Source: Paenibacillus sp. R14(2021) (GTDB lineage Bacteria > Bacillota > Bacilli > Paenibacillales > Paenibacillaceae). From it: a DNA stretch of 64,000 nucleotides. The stretch is from NCBI RefSeq assembly GCF_019431355.1, contig NZ_CP080269.1, positions 310,001 through 374,000 on the forward strand, written 5' to 3'. A program made the translations under genes and the position numbers. The stretch's first letter is position 1. Each line of letters opens with the position of its first letter. Below are positions 25,039 to 33,140 of this stretch, piece after piece. Below the pieces are notes generated by a model. It made no database searches and had not been told where the DNA came from. It saw only the letters and a program-made list of their open reading frames with translations.

Positions 25039-26282
25039 GATTTCAAGTGCTCCTTTTTTTCTTTATTAGGCTTGATTGTAAACAGAGCAAGAATGGAACA
25101 GAGTAACGCGCAACCGGCGAATAAGTAGAATAACCACGCCTCGCTCTTTAACATGACCGATGCAATCAGGGGACCTAATGCAACCCCAATGAACCGGGCA
25201 CTGCTATACAAAGAAGTAATCGTCCCGCGCTGCTTCTTCTCGATGCCTTCCGTAATCAGTGCATCAAGGCTTGGGAGGACCAAACCGATTCCGCCGCCGC
25301 TAACGAACATGAGCGAGATGAGAAACCACAAACCTTTCGTGTTGGCTAGGCCGCAGGTCACCATGGCAGCAGTTAGTACGATAAGCCCGATCGCGCTGAA
25401 TACCTTCATACGGAGCTTATTTTCGCCCACGATTTTGCCCGTGATATAAGAGGCTAGACAGATAGCGCTCAGCGGAATTGCCAACAAGAGACCTTTCTTT
25501 ATGCCGTCGATATGGTAATGATGTTCAAGTACAGAAGAAAGATAGTATAGAAAACCAAACATGATGAACATGCCAAGGCAGCCGATAGCGAAAATCGCAT
25601 AAAGCCAATGTCCTTTCTCGGCTAATAATGAAACGGTATGATGCACAAATGACCGGAAGCGGTTATCCGTGTTCGAATCCTGTTCAGCAGCGGAATCGCC
25701 AGGTTCGGGGGCTTTCACGAAGAAGATCACAGCCAGGATCGAGAAGATCGAAATCAACGGAATAACGGCGAGCGGCAGAAACCATAAAACCAAAGCAAGG
25801 GCCGAGCCCAATACGGGACTTATTACTTTGCCAAACGTATTGGAGGTTTCGATCATGCCGAGCCCGCTGCTCACTTCTTCTTTGCTGTCAAACATGTCTC
25901 CGACCAAGGGGATTACAATCGGAAAAGCTCCGGCGGCTCCTACGCCTTGGATGAACCGCCCCAGCAAAATAACATAATAACTGCTGTGCATACTCATTAA
26001 CCATGCAGCCAGTCCCGAGACCAATCCGCCGACCGCAACAACGATTAAGCTAATGACAATAATGCGTTTCCGGCCAAAGCGATCCGATAAATACCCGGCA
26101 ATCGGAATACATACGATCGACACGGCAGCATACACCGTTATAATTAAGCTCGTCTGCAAGTCGGAAATTTTCAACTCCCGCTGCATCAAAGGAAGAATCG
26201 GTATCAGCATGGAATTCGCAAGCGTCATAATTAAGGGTATGGACGACAACGCTGCCAGATCCAATTTCTTTTTCTCTTTCAT
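25035..26282 (-). CDS. MFS transporter, YmfD/YitG-like
   Basis: 415 aa, 12 membrane segments. The start MKEKKKLDLAALSSIPLIMT and the loop motif GYLSDRFGRKR are typical of 12-helix drug or siderophore exporters. From memory it resembles Bacillus YmfD-type bacillibactin exporters, but no siderophore genes are near. The stop overlaps the MBL hydrolase start, so the carrier and hydrolase probably handle one compound. A 44-nt segment of this gene (25760-25804) recurs at 35356-35399. Confidence 0.85.
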   Translation of the reverse strand: MKEKKKLDLAALSSIPLIMTLANSMLIPILPLMQRELKISDLQTSLIITVYAAVSIVCIPIAGYLSDRFGRKRIIVISLIVVAVGGLVSGLAAWLMSMHSSYYVILLGRFIQGVGAAGAFPIVIPLVGDMFDSKEEVSSGLGMIETSNTFGKVISPVLGSALALVLWFLPLAVIPLISIFSILAVIFFVKAPEPGDSAAEQDSNTDNRFRSFVHHTVSLLAEKGHWLYAIFAIGCLGMFIMFGFLYYLSSVLEHHYHIDGIKKGLLLAIPLSAICLASYITGKIVGENKLRMKVFSAIGLIVLTAAMVTCGLANTKGLWFLISLMFVSGGGIGLVLPSLDALITEGIEKKQRGTITSLYSSARFIGVALGPLIASVMLKSEAWLFYLFAGCALLCSILALFTIKPNKEKKEHLKS

Positions 26283-26334
26283 TATTGGCGCTCCTTCATG
26301 CAGCTTCTGCTAAACCGAGTAATTTCAAACGATT

Positions 26335-28011
26335 TCAAACTTGAATGATAATCGTAAGAATCATGGGCCTTCTCTTCGTATGAGCATACACAAACTTTCC
26401 GATTGATTCTTTAAGCGTTTGCTTATAGTCATTCCAATTGGCATTTGATTTTGTACTTTGAAGCTGAGTAATGGTAGAACGCGCTACTCGCTGTACTTCT
26501 CCCATAAGACCTTCTGATTCCCGTACATAGACAAAACCGCGAGAAATAATATCAGGGCCATTAACGATTTTGTTATCCGATTTGGCAATGGTCACGACGA
26601 TGATCAGAATTCCGTCCTCCGATAACACTTTACGGTCTCGCAAGACGATATGACCAACATCTCCGATTCCTAAACCGTCAACGAGTGTATTCCCGTTTGG
26701 AATTCTGCGATTCTTGCGAGCCTCGGAAGCCTGAATGTCTACGACATCCCCATTATTGATGATGAAAATATGGCTGGGTTCCACACCTACTGCTTCTGCC
26801 AGTTGGCGATGTTGGTGAAGCATGCGATATTCTCCATGTATCGGAATAAAGTATTTTGGCTTCATTAATGTAAGCATGAGTTTTAATTCTTCTTGGCTGG
26901 CATGTCCTGACACGTGCATCCCCGTCACAGTGCCTGACCCGTAGATAACCAGTGCTTTTTTTTCGAACAAATTATCCACGATATGCCCTACGTTGCGTTC
27001 GTTGCCTGGAATGGGGGATGAGGCAAGAATAACAGTGTCACCAGCATCCACGTGAATTTGTCTATGGGTTCCGTTCGCTAGCCGTGCTAATGCAGCCATG
27101 GGTTCCCCTTGGCTTCCTGTGCATAGTATGACCAATTCGTGCGGCGCAAAGTTTTTGCTTTCTGAGGCTTCTACAAGCATCCCGTTCGGCAATCTCAAGT
27201 AACCGAGGGACGAGGCAATGTCGACAACGTTGACCATACTTCTGCCAAGCAGAACTAATTTGCGGTTCGTCTTCTCGGCAGCGTCGATAACCTGCTGTAC
27301 CCGATGTACATTGGATGCAAAGGTGGAGAGGAATATTTTTCCTCTAGCCTTCTTGAAAGCCTCCTCGATATGTTCGCCTACTTGCCGTTCGGAAGGGGTA
27401 AACCCGGGTCGTTCCGCATTCGTGCTCTCCGATAATAACGCCAGAACGCCGTTCTTCCCAATTTCGGCCATCTTATGAATATCTGCATATTGTTCATTTA
27501 CCGGGGTCAAGTCAAATTTAAAATCTCCGGTATGAACAACCGTTCCTAGCGGCGTTTGAAAAGCAATCCCAAGGCAATCGGGAATGCTGTGATTCGTACG
27601 AAAGAATTGTACTTGCATCGACCCAAGCGTAAGTTCAGAATTCGAATCGATTTCATGGAGTTCTGTGGTGCCAATTAACCCATGCTCCCTAAGTTTTCCT
27701 TTAATCAGACCAAGCGTTAGACGAGTTGCATAAACCGGCATGTTCAGCTGTTTTATAATGTAAGGGACTCCGCCAATATGATCTTCGTGCCCATGGGTAA
27801 TAACCAAACCCCGAATTTTGTTTTGGTTTTCGATCAAAAAGGTAATGTCCGGAATAATGATATCTATACCAAGCAAGCTTTCATCCGGAAATTTCGATCC
27901 GCAGTCCACGACAATGATGTCATCGTTAAATTGAACCAGGTACATATTTTTGCCAACTTCATTCACGCCACCTAGTGCAGCGATTGAGATTTGATCTGCC
28001 CTAACGTTCAC
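26335..28011 (-). CDS. rnj: Ribonuclease J
   Basis: 558 aa, the normal length. The beta-lactamase-fold site HGHEDH is at residues 73-78, the third His in FRTNHSIPDC, the Asp in VVHTGDFKFD, and the beta-CASP region has FLSTFASNVHRVQQV and VSGHASQEELK; IPIHGEYRM closes the catalytic site. RNase J is a 5'-3' exonuclease and endonuclease of mRNA and rRNA. Start GTG 28011 follows AGGGGGTTAACTT. The location, alone in an accessory region and AT-richer than flanking genes, suggests a paralogue rather than the housekeeping rnjA. Confidence 0.93.
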   Translation of the reverse strand: MNVRADQISIAALGGVNEVGKNMYLVQFNDDIIVVDCGSKFPDESLLGIDIIIPDITFLIENQNKIRGLVITHGHEDHIGGVPYIIKQLNMPVYATRLTLGLIKGKLREHGLIGTTELHEIDSNSELTLGSMQVQFFRTNHSIPDCLGIAFQTPLGTVVHTGDFKFDLTPVNEQYADIHKMAEIGKNGVLALLSESTNAERPGFTPSERQVGEHIEEAFKKARGKIFLSTFASNVHRVQQVIDAAEKTNRKLVLLGRSMVNVVDIASSLGYLRLPNGMLVEASESKNFAPHELVILCTGSQGEPMAALARLANGTHRQIHVDAGDTVILASSPIPGNERNVGHIVDNLFEKKALVIYGSGTVTGMHVSGHASQEELKLMLTLMKPKYFIPIHGEYRMLHQHRQLAEAVGVEPSHIFIINNGDVVDIQASEARKNRRIPNGNTLVDGLGIGDVGHIVLRDRKVLSEDGILIIVVTIAKSDNKIVNGPDIISRGFVYVRESEGLMGEVQRVARSTITQLQSTKSNANWNDYKQTLKESIGKFVYAHTKRRPMILTIIIQV

Positions 28012-28193
28012 AAGTTAACCCCCTGATGCAACAAGTTTTAGAACTTGCAAGAACGAGTATAATGTTGCTCGTGATAGTGGGAATTATCCATTACAATTTT
28101 GGAACAAAAATGTATAAACCCTCCGAATAGTGGATTCAGATGCAGGAAAATGTAAAGAGAAGGACAACCACCCATTAGGAGGACAATCTTGAT

Positions 28194-29048
28194 ATGTATT
28201 ATTACAAAGAAGAATTAATCAACAAAATCGAAGTGGACCAACCCGATCCTGCAGCAGCGAAAGTATTGCAAGAAACCCTTGGCGGTCAGTTTGGCGAGAT
28301 GCGAACGATGATGCAATATTTTTTCCAAAGCTCCAATTTTAGAGGGAAAGAGAAACAATTTCGTGATTTACTGCGAGGTGTTTTCCTGGAGGAGATCGCA
28401 CATGTCGAGCTCGTTCAAAACACGATTAACCAACTGCTGAACGGAGCGGGGGAATCTGCGCCGGGGAACGCAGGTGTGGATGCCGCGCCGCTGGACGAAG
28501 CGATTAAGCATGCGAACCCGCATCATTTCATTATGGGGGCGAAAAGCTCACTTCCGGTGGATGCCGGGGGCAATCCATGGAATGGTTCTTGGGTGTACAG
28601 TCATGGCAACTTAATCAGCGATATGCTGAACAACGTTGTTCTAGAATCAACGGGTGTGCTGCAGAAAACAAGGATTTATGAAATGAGCGCAAACAAAACG
28701 TTCCGAGAAACGCTAGGTTTCCTGATCGTCCGTGACAACGCGCATCAGAATGCTTTCGCCAAAGCGTTGGAGACATTAGGGGTAGATTGGGGCAAATTGT
28801 TTCCGGTACCGAATTACGACATCAACAAATATCCGGAATGCCGCAAATACGTAGACATGGGTTTTCATAATGTTCAGTTTAATTTCAGGCTGGATCAGAC
28901 CCGTATCGGCGAAGTGCTTCATGGCAAGTCACCTAGCCGCAATGGTCAAGAGTTCACTGTAACGCCTCCACCCGTTGGATATATGGTGCCTCAGCTCCCG
29001 GATATGCCTAATGAGCACAGCCCAGGCTTAGTCGATATGATGCAATAA
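28194..29048 (+). CDS. Manganese catalase (YdbD-like)
   Basis: 284 aa. A non-haem dimanganese catalase that breaks down hydrogen peroxide. The four-helix bundle ligands are recognisable: E35 in FGEMRT, E66 or E67 and H70 in FLEEIAHVE, then NVVLESTGVLQKTRIYEM and the His in VRDNAHQNAF. ATG 28194 follows a TAGGAGGACAATC ribosome site. Length matches YdbD of Bacillus, not the shorter CotJC coat protein. Spore-associated expression is likely from context, though I found no clear promoter. Confidence 0.92.
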   Translation: MYYYKEELINKIEVDQPDPAAAKVLQETLGGQFGEMRTMMQYFFQSSNFRGKEKQFRDLLRGVFLEEIAHVELVQNTINQLLNGAGESAPGNAGVDAAPLDEAIKHANPHHFIMGAKSSLPVDAGGNPWNGSWVYSHGNLISDMLNNVVLESTGVLQKTRIYEMSANKTFRETLGFLIVRDNAHQNAFAKALETLGVDWGKLFPVPNYDINKYPECRKYVDMGFHNVQFNFRLDQTRIGEVLHGKSPSRNGQEFTVTPPPVGYMVPQLPDMPNEHSPGLVDMMQ

Positions 29049-29138
29049 TATAGCCAAAGTTGGCCATACGCATATTTTATATCCTCAGGGGGAAAACCAT
29101 ATATGCTTGCAATTTACTAGTGAAGGGGTTTGAACAAC

Positions 29139-29441
29139 TTGAAAAAACTGAGAACACTAGCAATACTGTCGCTAAGTTGCTTGTCGATAATGATGAGCGA
29201 AGGAATGTTGAGTGCAGCAGGCAACATGACTTCACCTTCAACCCAAAGTAACCAGTCTTATGACAACCGTTCGACGAATAGTTACAATGCGACCTCAACC
29301 ACTGGAGGAGGAAACTACAGGGCAACGGCAGCTAATGATAATGATAATGACTTCGATTGGGGCTGGCTGGGCCTTTTAGGTTTGATCGGATTAGCTGGTG
29401 CGAGGAATCGCTCGCGTAACCAAGACCGTGACCGTGCTTAA
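29139..29441 (+). CDS. WGxxGxxG-family exported protein
   Basis: 100 aa. A signal peptide (LRTLAILSLSCLSIMMS) is followed by a Ser/Thr/Asn-rich linker with many NDND residues and a C-terminal WGWLGLLGLIGLAG helix ending in RNRSRNQDRDRA. That is the WGxxGxxG domain with basic tail found in Bacillales surface proteins. TTG 29139 is chosen because AAGGGG at 29123-29128 sits 10 nt ahead; TTG 29130 is too close. Function unknown. Confidence 0.8.
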   Translation: MKKLRTLAILSLSCLSIMMSEGMLSAAGNMTSPSTQSNQSYDNRSTNSYNATSTTGGGNYRATAANDNDNDFDWGWLGLLGLIGLAGARNRSRNQDRDRA

Positions 29442-29444
29442 ATA

Positions 29445-29477
29445 CAAAAAAAAGTCCCTCGGGAGGGACTTTTTTTA
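29445..29477 (+). terminator. Bidirectional terminator
   Basis: AAAAAAAGTCCCTC pairs with GGGAGGGACTTTTTTT with almost no loop beyond the centre. The flanks are A-run and T-run. Confidence 0.9.
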
Positions 29478-29571
29478 TGTTAAATTTTCCAGAGTTGCAA
29501 TGTACTTTAATGATATACGTTTGGACAAAATAAATAAGTCGTTAAGTTGAAAATTGAAGGAGGCTTTTTAA

Positions 29572-30090
29572 ATGGGTATTTTAAGCGGTAAATCAAAAGA
29601 AGAACCCATGCATTACGGTGAAATATTTACTGTATGGACGGCATCTTCAATGGCAAAAGGTACTGTGTCTTGTTACCAAACGTACTTGAACCATTCTGGA
29701 GACAAAGAGTTACAAAAAGTGCTTGGCGACCTAATTAATCAAGCCGAGCTTGAAATTGCAGAGTTGGATAAAATCCTCGTTGAGAATGGAATAGCGCCAG
29801 CGCCAGTAATGCCAGAGAGACCGCCAGTAAAGCTAGAAGATATACCTGTCGGCGCCAGATTCACTGATCCCGAAATGGCTGCAAAAATAGCGGCAGACGT
29901 GTCATTAGGGTTAGTTGCATGCAGTCAAGCGATTGGAATGTCCGTCAGAGAAGATATTGGTGCTTTATTCGCTAAGTACCATATGACGTTGACAGCAATT
30001 GGACTTAAAATACTGAAAATGAATAAAGAAAAAGGTTGGCTCATTCCTCCTCCTCTGCAGATCAAGAGACCCGAACCCGTGCATGCTTAA
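29572..30090 (+). CDS. DUF3231-family protein
   Basis: 172 aa. It has the DUF3231 pattern: MHYGEIFTVWTASSMAKGTV and YQTYLNHSGDKELQ in the first helices, then a Pro-rich stretch (PVMPERPPVKLEDIPVGARF) and ADVSLGLVACSQAIGMSVRE. The fold should be a ferritin-like helical bundle. It has an AGGAGG ribosome site and its own terminator. Members are widespread in spore formers and uncharacterised. Confidence 0.85.
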   Translation: MGILSGKSKEEPMHYGEIFTVWTASSMAKGTVSCYQTYLNHSGDKELQKVLGDLINQAELEIAELDKILVENGIAPAPVMPERPPVKLEDIPVGARFTDPEMAAKIAADVSLGLVACSQAIGMSVREDIGALFAKYHMTLTAIGLKILKMNKEKGWLIPPPLQIKRPEPVHA

Positions 30091-30100
30091 CTTCCCATTT

Positions 30101-30134
30101 AAAAAACCGTCGATATGTCGACGGTTTTTTTTTT
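30101..30134 (+). terminator. Terminator shared by DUF3231 and the convergent coiled-coil gene
   Basis: AAAAAACCGTCGA pairs with TCGACGGTTTTTT around TATG, with a further T-run. It is symmetrical and so probably works in both directions. Confidence 0.9.
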
Positions 30135-30201
30135 GTCATGGAAAACATCTGCTCGAACGAATGATGCCAAGCTCGTTCAAAAGGGCTCTTGACGTTGTGT
30201 T

Positions 30202-30552
30202 CTAATGTTGAGTTCTAAGAAAATCATTCGTTTGATTATTTTGCTGCTGCGATATCATATTCGTAGCGAAGGTATTCGACGTATTTACTAATTGATTACA
30301 AGCATTCGAAATTTGATGCAGCTGTTGAATCGCCATTTGATGGCCTTGCAATGCGGTTTGAATAATATGGGCGGCTTGTTTTTCCCGTTGGGCAAGTTGT
30401 TCCAGCTGCATGGCGTTTTCTTGTTCCTGTCTCATTAGCTGTTCATACTGCATGGATGCTTGCTGCGTCTGATTAGTTAATTGCTGAATCAAACGTTCGC
30501 ACTGTGCGAGGACCTGGTTCGGCTGCGTAAAGTTAGTGTAATTCGATTGCAT
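30202..30552 (-). CDS. Glutamine-rich coiled-coil protein, copy A
   Basis: 116 aa, about a quarter Gln, with a long predicted coiled coil (QYEQLMRQEQENAMQLEQLA) and a C-terminal NQLVNTSNTFATNM segment. No signal or membrane segment. A nearly identical copy is at 36360-36704. The ribosome site is AGGAGGCAC, and a near-perfect sigma-G promoter lies upstream, so it is probably made in the forespore. The family is not one I recognise; a spore structural or coat-adhesion role is possible. Confidence 0.75.
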   Translation of the reverse strand: MQSNYTNFTQPNQVLAQCERLIQQLTNQTQQASMQYEQLMRQEQENAMQLEQLAQREKQAAHIIQTALQGHQMAIQQLHQISNACNQLVNTSNTFATNMISQQQNNQTNDFLRTQH

Positions 30553-30593
30553 ACTTTTTTGTGCCTCCTAATTTTGTATTTTTCTAACAAACG

Positions 30594-30624
30594 TAGTATG
30601 TAGACGTACCTTGAAACTTATTCA
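30594..30624 (-). promoter_or_regulatory. Sigma-G-type promoter of coiled-coil copy A
   Basis: On the minus strand, TGAATA (30624-30619) and CATACTA (30600-30594) are separated by 18 nt, matching the forespore sigma-G consensus in both boxes and spacing. The same arrangement precedes copy B. Confidence 0.8.
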
Positions 30625-30655
30625 AATAAAGTTTAACACTGGATGAAATAATGCA

Positions 30656-30688
30656 AAGGACCTGCCGTCCGGTTAGCAGGTCCTTCTT
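30656..30688 (-). terminator. Hairpin after YjcZ copy 2
   Basis: AAGGACCTGC pairs with GCAGGTCCTT with a 10-nt loop. T-runs are modest on both sides. Confidence 0.6.
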
Positions 30689-30748
30689 TATATGCACATT
30701 ATGGAACTGGGAGGCTAGTTCCAACTGATTAAGTTGCTGCGATTATTC

Positions 30749-30895
30749 TTAGAACAGCCAGGAACGAGTGATGATTACCAATAATATGAACAGTACAAGT
30801 ATTCCTCCGGCACCGAAGCCAGCACCATAACCGCCGCCGCAACCAGGGCCATAACCTTGACCTACACCACCAACGTTACTCATTCCGTAACCCAT
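30749..30895 (-). CDS. YjcZ-family sporulation protein, copy 2
   Basis: 48 aa: MGYGMSNVGGVGQGYG, then YGAGFGAGGILVLFILLVII and TRSWLF. It differs from copy 1 at few positions. The start is set by GAAGGAG and by identity to copy 1. The conserved 85-nt leader at 30896-30980 shows that the duplication carried its promoter. It is divergent from the DUF2512 gene. Confidence 0.85.
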   Translation of the reverse strand: MGYGMSNVGGVGQGYGPGCGGGYGAGFGAGGILVLFILLVIITRSWLF

Positions 30896-30980
30896 GTGTT
30901 CATCTCCTTCAAGTTTAGGTACACCGCAGTATATGTCAATTGGTCTATTTTGCATGGGCTATTCTCATAAAGGGGCATAT
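30896..30980 (-). promoter_or_regulatory. Conserved leader/promoter of YjcZ copy 2
   Basis: The same 85-nt leader as 13457-13541, with about 9 mismatches and no gap, including CATATACTG and the ribosome site. Confidence 0.5.
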
Positions 30981-31047
30981 GTCCATTTGAATATTTATAT
31001 TCACGTAAGTAAACATTAATATCTGACTCAAAATGGAGGTGACAATA

Positions 31048-31389
31048 ATGAAATTTATTTTAAAGTGGCTGGTCAATGGCGTAATCGTCGTGTCTCTGCT
31101 CATGTATTACGCGGATGTCTCCTTTTGGAATGCAGCCATTACTGCCACGGCATTGACGTTAATTGCTTATTTTGTGGGTGATCAGCTTATTTTGCGATCA
31201 ACCAATAACATGGTGGCGACACTAGCGGATTTCGTGCTGGCTTATCTGATTTTATGGTTTGCAGCGGATCAAATGGACTGGGATTTAAACGGCGGCGAAA
31301 TTTTGGTTATTGCGGTTATCCTGGGAATTGCAGAATGGTTTATTCATCGATATGTTTTTCAGGAAGAGTTATCTGTTAGGGCAAAGTGA
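31048..31389 (+). CDS. DUF2512 (YndM-like) membrane protein
   Basis: 113 aa with four predicted membrane segments: FILKWLVNGVIVVSLLMYYA, AITATALTLIAYFVGDQLIL, the MVATLADFVLAYLILWFA region and ILVIAVILGIAEWFIHRYVF. This is the DUF2512/YndM arrangement, a sporulation-associated family of unknown role. ATG 31048 follows GGAGGTGA at 31035-31042; ATG 31033 is too early. Confidence 0.82.
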   Translation: MKFILKWLVNGVIVVSLLMYYADVSFWNAAITATALTLIAYFVGDQLILRSTNNMVATLADFVLAYLILWFAADQMDWDLNGGEILVIAVILGIAEWFIHRYVFQEELSVRAK

Positions 31390-31494
31390 TTAGCGAAAAA
31401 TTTTCTGCAACTTCTTTTAATGACGAATAGCGAATCCACAAATGGGCAAAATTCTCGCAAGAGGTAAAAAGATCTGCATCCGCAACCTCTTAAC

Positions 31495-31530
31495 ACCCGT
31501 ACCATTATTGGCCACCGTGGTACGGGTTTA
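31495..31530 (+). terminator. Terminator after the DUF2512 gene
   Basis: ACCCGTACCA (31495-31504) pairs with TGGTACGGGT (31518-31527), followed by TTTA. Confidence 0.75.
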
Positions 31531-31609
31531 CTTTTGATCTAAATGCGCTCAACTCAAGAACATGGCCGCATAAAATCATTCGAGAATAAGATGGAGAGGC
31601 GCTTGTTTA

Positions 31610-31789
31610 ATGTCGAATAAAAAAAGCTACTACGCATTTGAGGATCCTTCGGGCACCACCATTGAATTTCAAGCCACTAGCTTACAACAGGCCATGGTTA
31701 TTAAGAAGAAGAAGGCCCAAGAACTAGGGATTCCTAAAGAGGCTTTCGAGCTCACGAGCATACGAAAGAAACCAACCCAGATTGCCTAG
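31610..31789 (+). CDS. Small hypothetical protein, 59 aa
   Basis: ATG 31610 to TAG 31787-31789. The sequence starts MSNKKSYYAFEDPSGTTIEF and ends IRKKPTQIA. It looks like a short beta-strand module followed by a Lys-rich helix (QAMVIKKKKAQELG). The ribosome site GGAGAGG is about 11 nt upstream, and a strong hairpin follows at 31830. No family recognised. Confidence 0.6.
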   Translation: MSNKKSYYAFEDPSGTTIEFQATSLQQAMVIKKKKAQELGIPKEAFELTSIRKKPTQIA

Positions 31790-31829
31790 CTGTCAGTAAA
31801 CAACCACCCATAAATAGGCTTCTAAGCAG

Positions 31830-31870
31830 CGGCTGCTTCCCGGTATTCTACCGGGGAGCGGTCGTTTTAG
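31830..31870 (+). terminator. Terminator after the 59-aa gene
   Basis: CGGCTGCTTCCCGGTA pairs with TACCGGGGAGCGGTCG (three G-T pairs) around TTC, followed by TTTT. Confidence 0.75.
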
Positions 31871-32069
31871 TTTGCAACCTCACCGCCGCAGCGTTTAACT
31901 CCTCGGCTTACATTTTGTTTTTCCGTTTCTCTTTAGACAAAAAATCCCCTCGATTAACAACGTCAAGATCATCTTAACAGATGACTCCTTTTTCATTGTC
32001 AACCACGAGGGAATTATGTAGTTTCCTCATCCATGGATGAGGAGGTCAAGAACATCAATCGACACCTGT

Positions 32070-32219
32070 TTATTCTTCTAGTGTTCGATCCAGGAAAAGT
32101 CGCGTTACCGAAGTATAGTCGCCTTTTTCAATTTCTTCTTCCGTAGCCTTCTTCTCAAGCGGGTCGTGAGTGTTCATTCCGGGTGCGATTGTAGGTTCTT
32201 CCTTTTCACATTCTTTCAA
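32070..32219 (-). CDS. Small acidic hypothetical protein, 49 aa
   Basis: TTG 32219 follows AAGGAGATGATATCA. The sequence begins MKECEKEEPTIAPGMN and ends with SVTRLFLDRTLEE. Highly charged, no membrane segment, one Cys near the start. It is read in the same direction as the CxxC microprotein upstream, so the two may share a transcript. No family recognised. The stretch 31871-32069 holds only hairpins (for example CCTCATCC with GGATGAGG near 32025-32043). Confidence 0.55.
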   Translation of the reverse strand: MKECEKEEPTIAPGMNTHDPLEKKATEEEIEKGDYTSVTRLFLDRTLEE

Positions 32220-32270
32220 TGATATCATCTCCTTAAATTGATGAGGATTTAGGTGTCCGAAGTCACGCTC

Positions 32271-32354
32271 TTAACGATTAATAATTGAGCAAATGTAGCA
32301 TTTATGTTTCATTCCCTTGATTTGCTGAATGTTTTCACAATAAACGCACTTCAT
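32271..32354 (-). CDS. Zinc-knuckle-like microprotein, 27 aa, two CxxC pairs
   Basis: ATG 32354 to TAA 32271. The sequence is MKCVYCENIQQIKGMKH plus KCYICSIINR: CxxC, a 12-residue spacer, then CxxC, the minimum for one treble-clef or ribbon-type zinc site. GGGGTGAC lies about 6 nt upstream of the start. It is far below the usual gene-calling length. Confidence 0.55.
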   Translation of the reverse strand: MKCVYCENIQQIKGMKHKCYICSIINR

Positions 32355-32456
32355 TTGGAAGTCACCCCCACGGTCATTTTCCAGATGGCAGAATAATCAT
32401 AATACACGTTGACCAGAATGAACGCGCAAGAAGCAACGCTTGTCCGGGATTAGGGC

Positions 32457-32900
32457 TTAGTGGAAATCGACATCGATTCGTTTTTTTGTGTTCGGCTGAG
32501 CTTTAGGCATATGAATGACTAAAACGCCGTTTTTATAAGTTGCCCTAACGTCTTCTGGATTCACAACGGCTGGAAGTCCAATTGAACGATGGAATCGACC
32601 CATGTAGCGTTCTTGCCGGTGTATATTCTCTTCCATAATCTCATGCCTTCTGTTAATGCTGCCGCTTATCAAGAGCATGTTATTTTCAATTTCAATACTT
32701 ACATCTTCCTTCTTTTCAAGGCCGGGGATATCACATAACGCAATAACCTCATCATTCGTTTCATGTACATCTACGCTCGGATTACCAATGCTATGACCAA
32801 ACCCGGTACTAAGGTGAGAATGGTCATTTGTAAAGAAGCGGTCAAATTCGCGCTTCATGTTATCCAAGTGACGAAACCGATCATAGGGCATCAAATGCAT
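32457..32900 (-). CDS. Small heat-shock protein, Hsp20/alpha-crystallin family
   Basis: 147 aa. The alpha-crystallin domain runs from about residue 45 to the end: NPSVDVHETNDEVIALCDIP, EDVSIEIENNMLLISG and the GVLVIHMPK strand, with the IxI-like tail KRIDVDFH. It is an ATP-independent holdase that keeps unfolded proteins soluble. ATG 32900 is chosen because GGGAGGA lies upstream; the frame is open to 32930. Similar proteins occur in spore coats (CotM/CotP type), which fits the region. Confidence 0.9.
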   Translation of the reverse strand: MHLMPYDRFRHLDNMKREFDRFFTNDHSHLSTGFGHSIGNPSVDVHETNDEVIALCDIPGLEKKEDVSIEIENNMLLISGSINRRHEIMEENIHRQERYMGRFHRSIGLPAVVNPEDVRATYKNGVLVIHMPKAQPNTKKRIDVDFH

Positions 32901-33140
32901 CTTAATTTCCTCCCATATCGTAGTTACCACAAACGATATATTTCCACTGGCATCAAATCTTATTCAATATCGAGAGGAGCAGGTTGTAAGGGCGGATCTC
33001 TTACAGCGGGGAACCGCTCTTATTCTTTTAAACGGTTTTGAATTCACCTGCTGACAGGTCAATCATTCCTGGAAATAGTACATAATCTTCCTCCAATTAA
33101 ACCAAGATAAAGCCAACAAAATCCAAGGATGGGTGCATAA

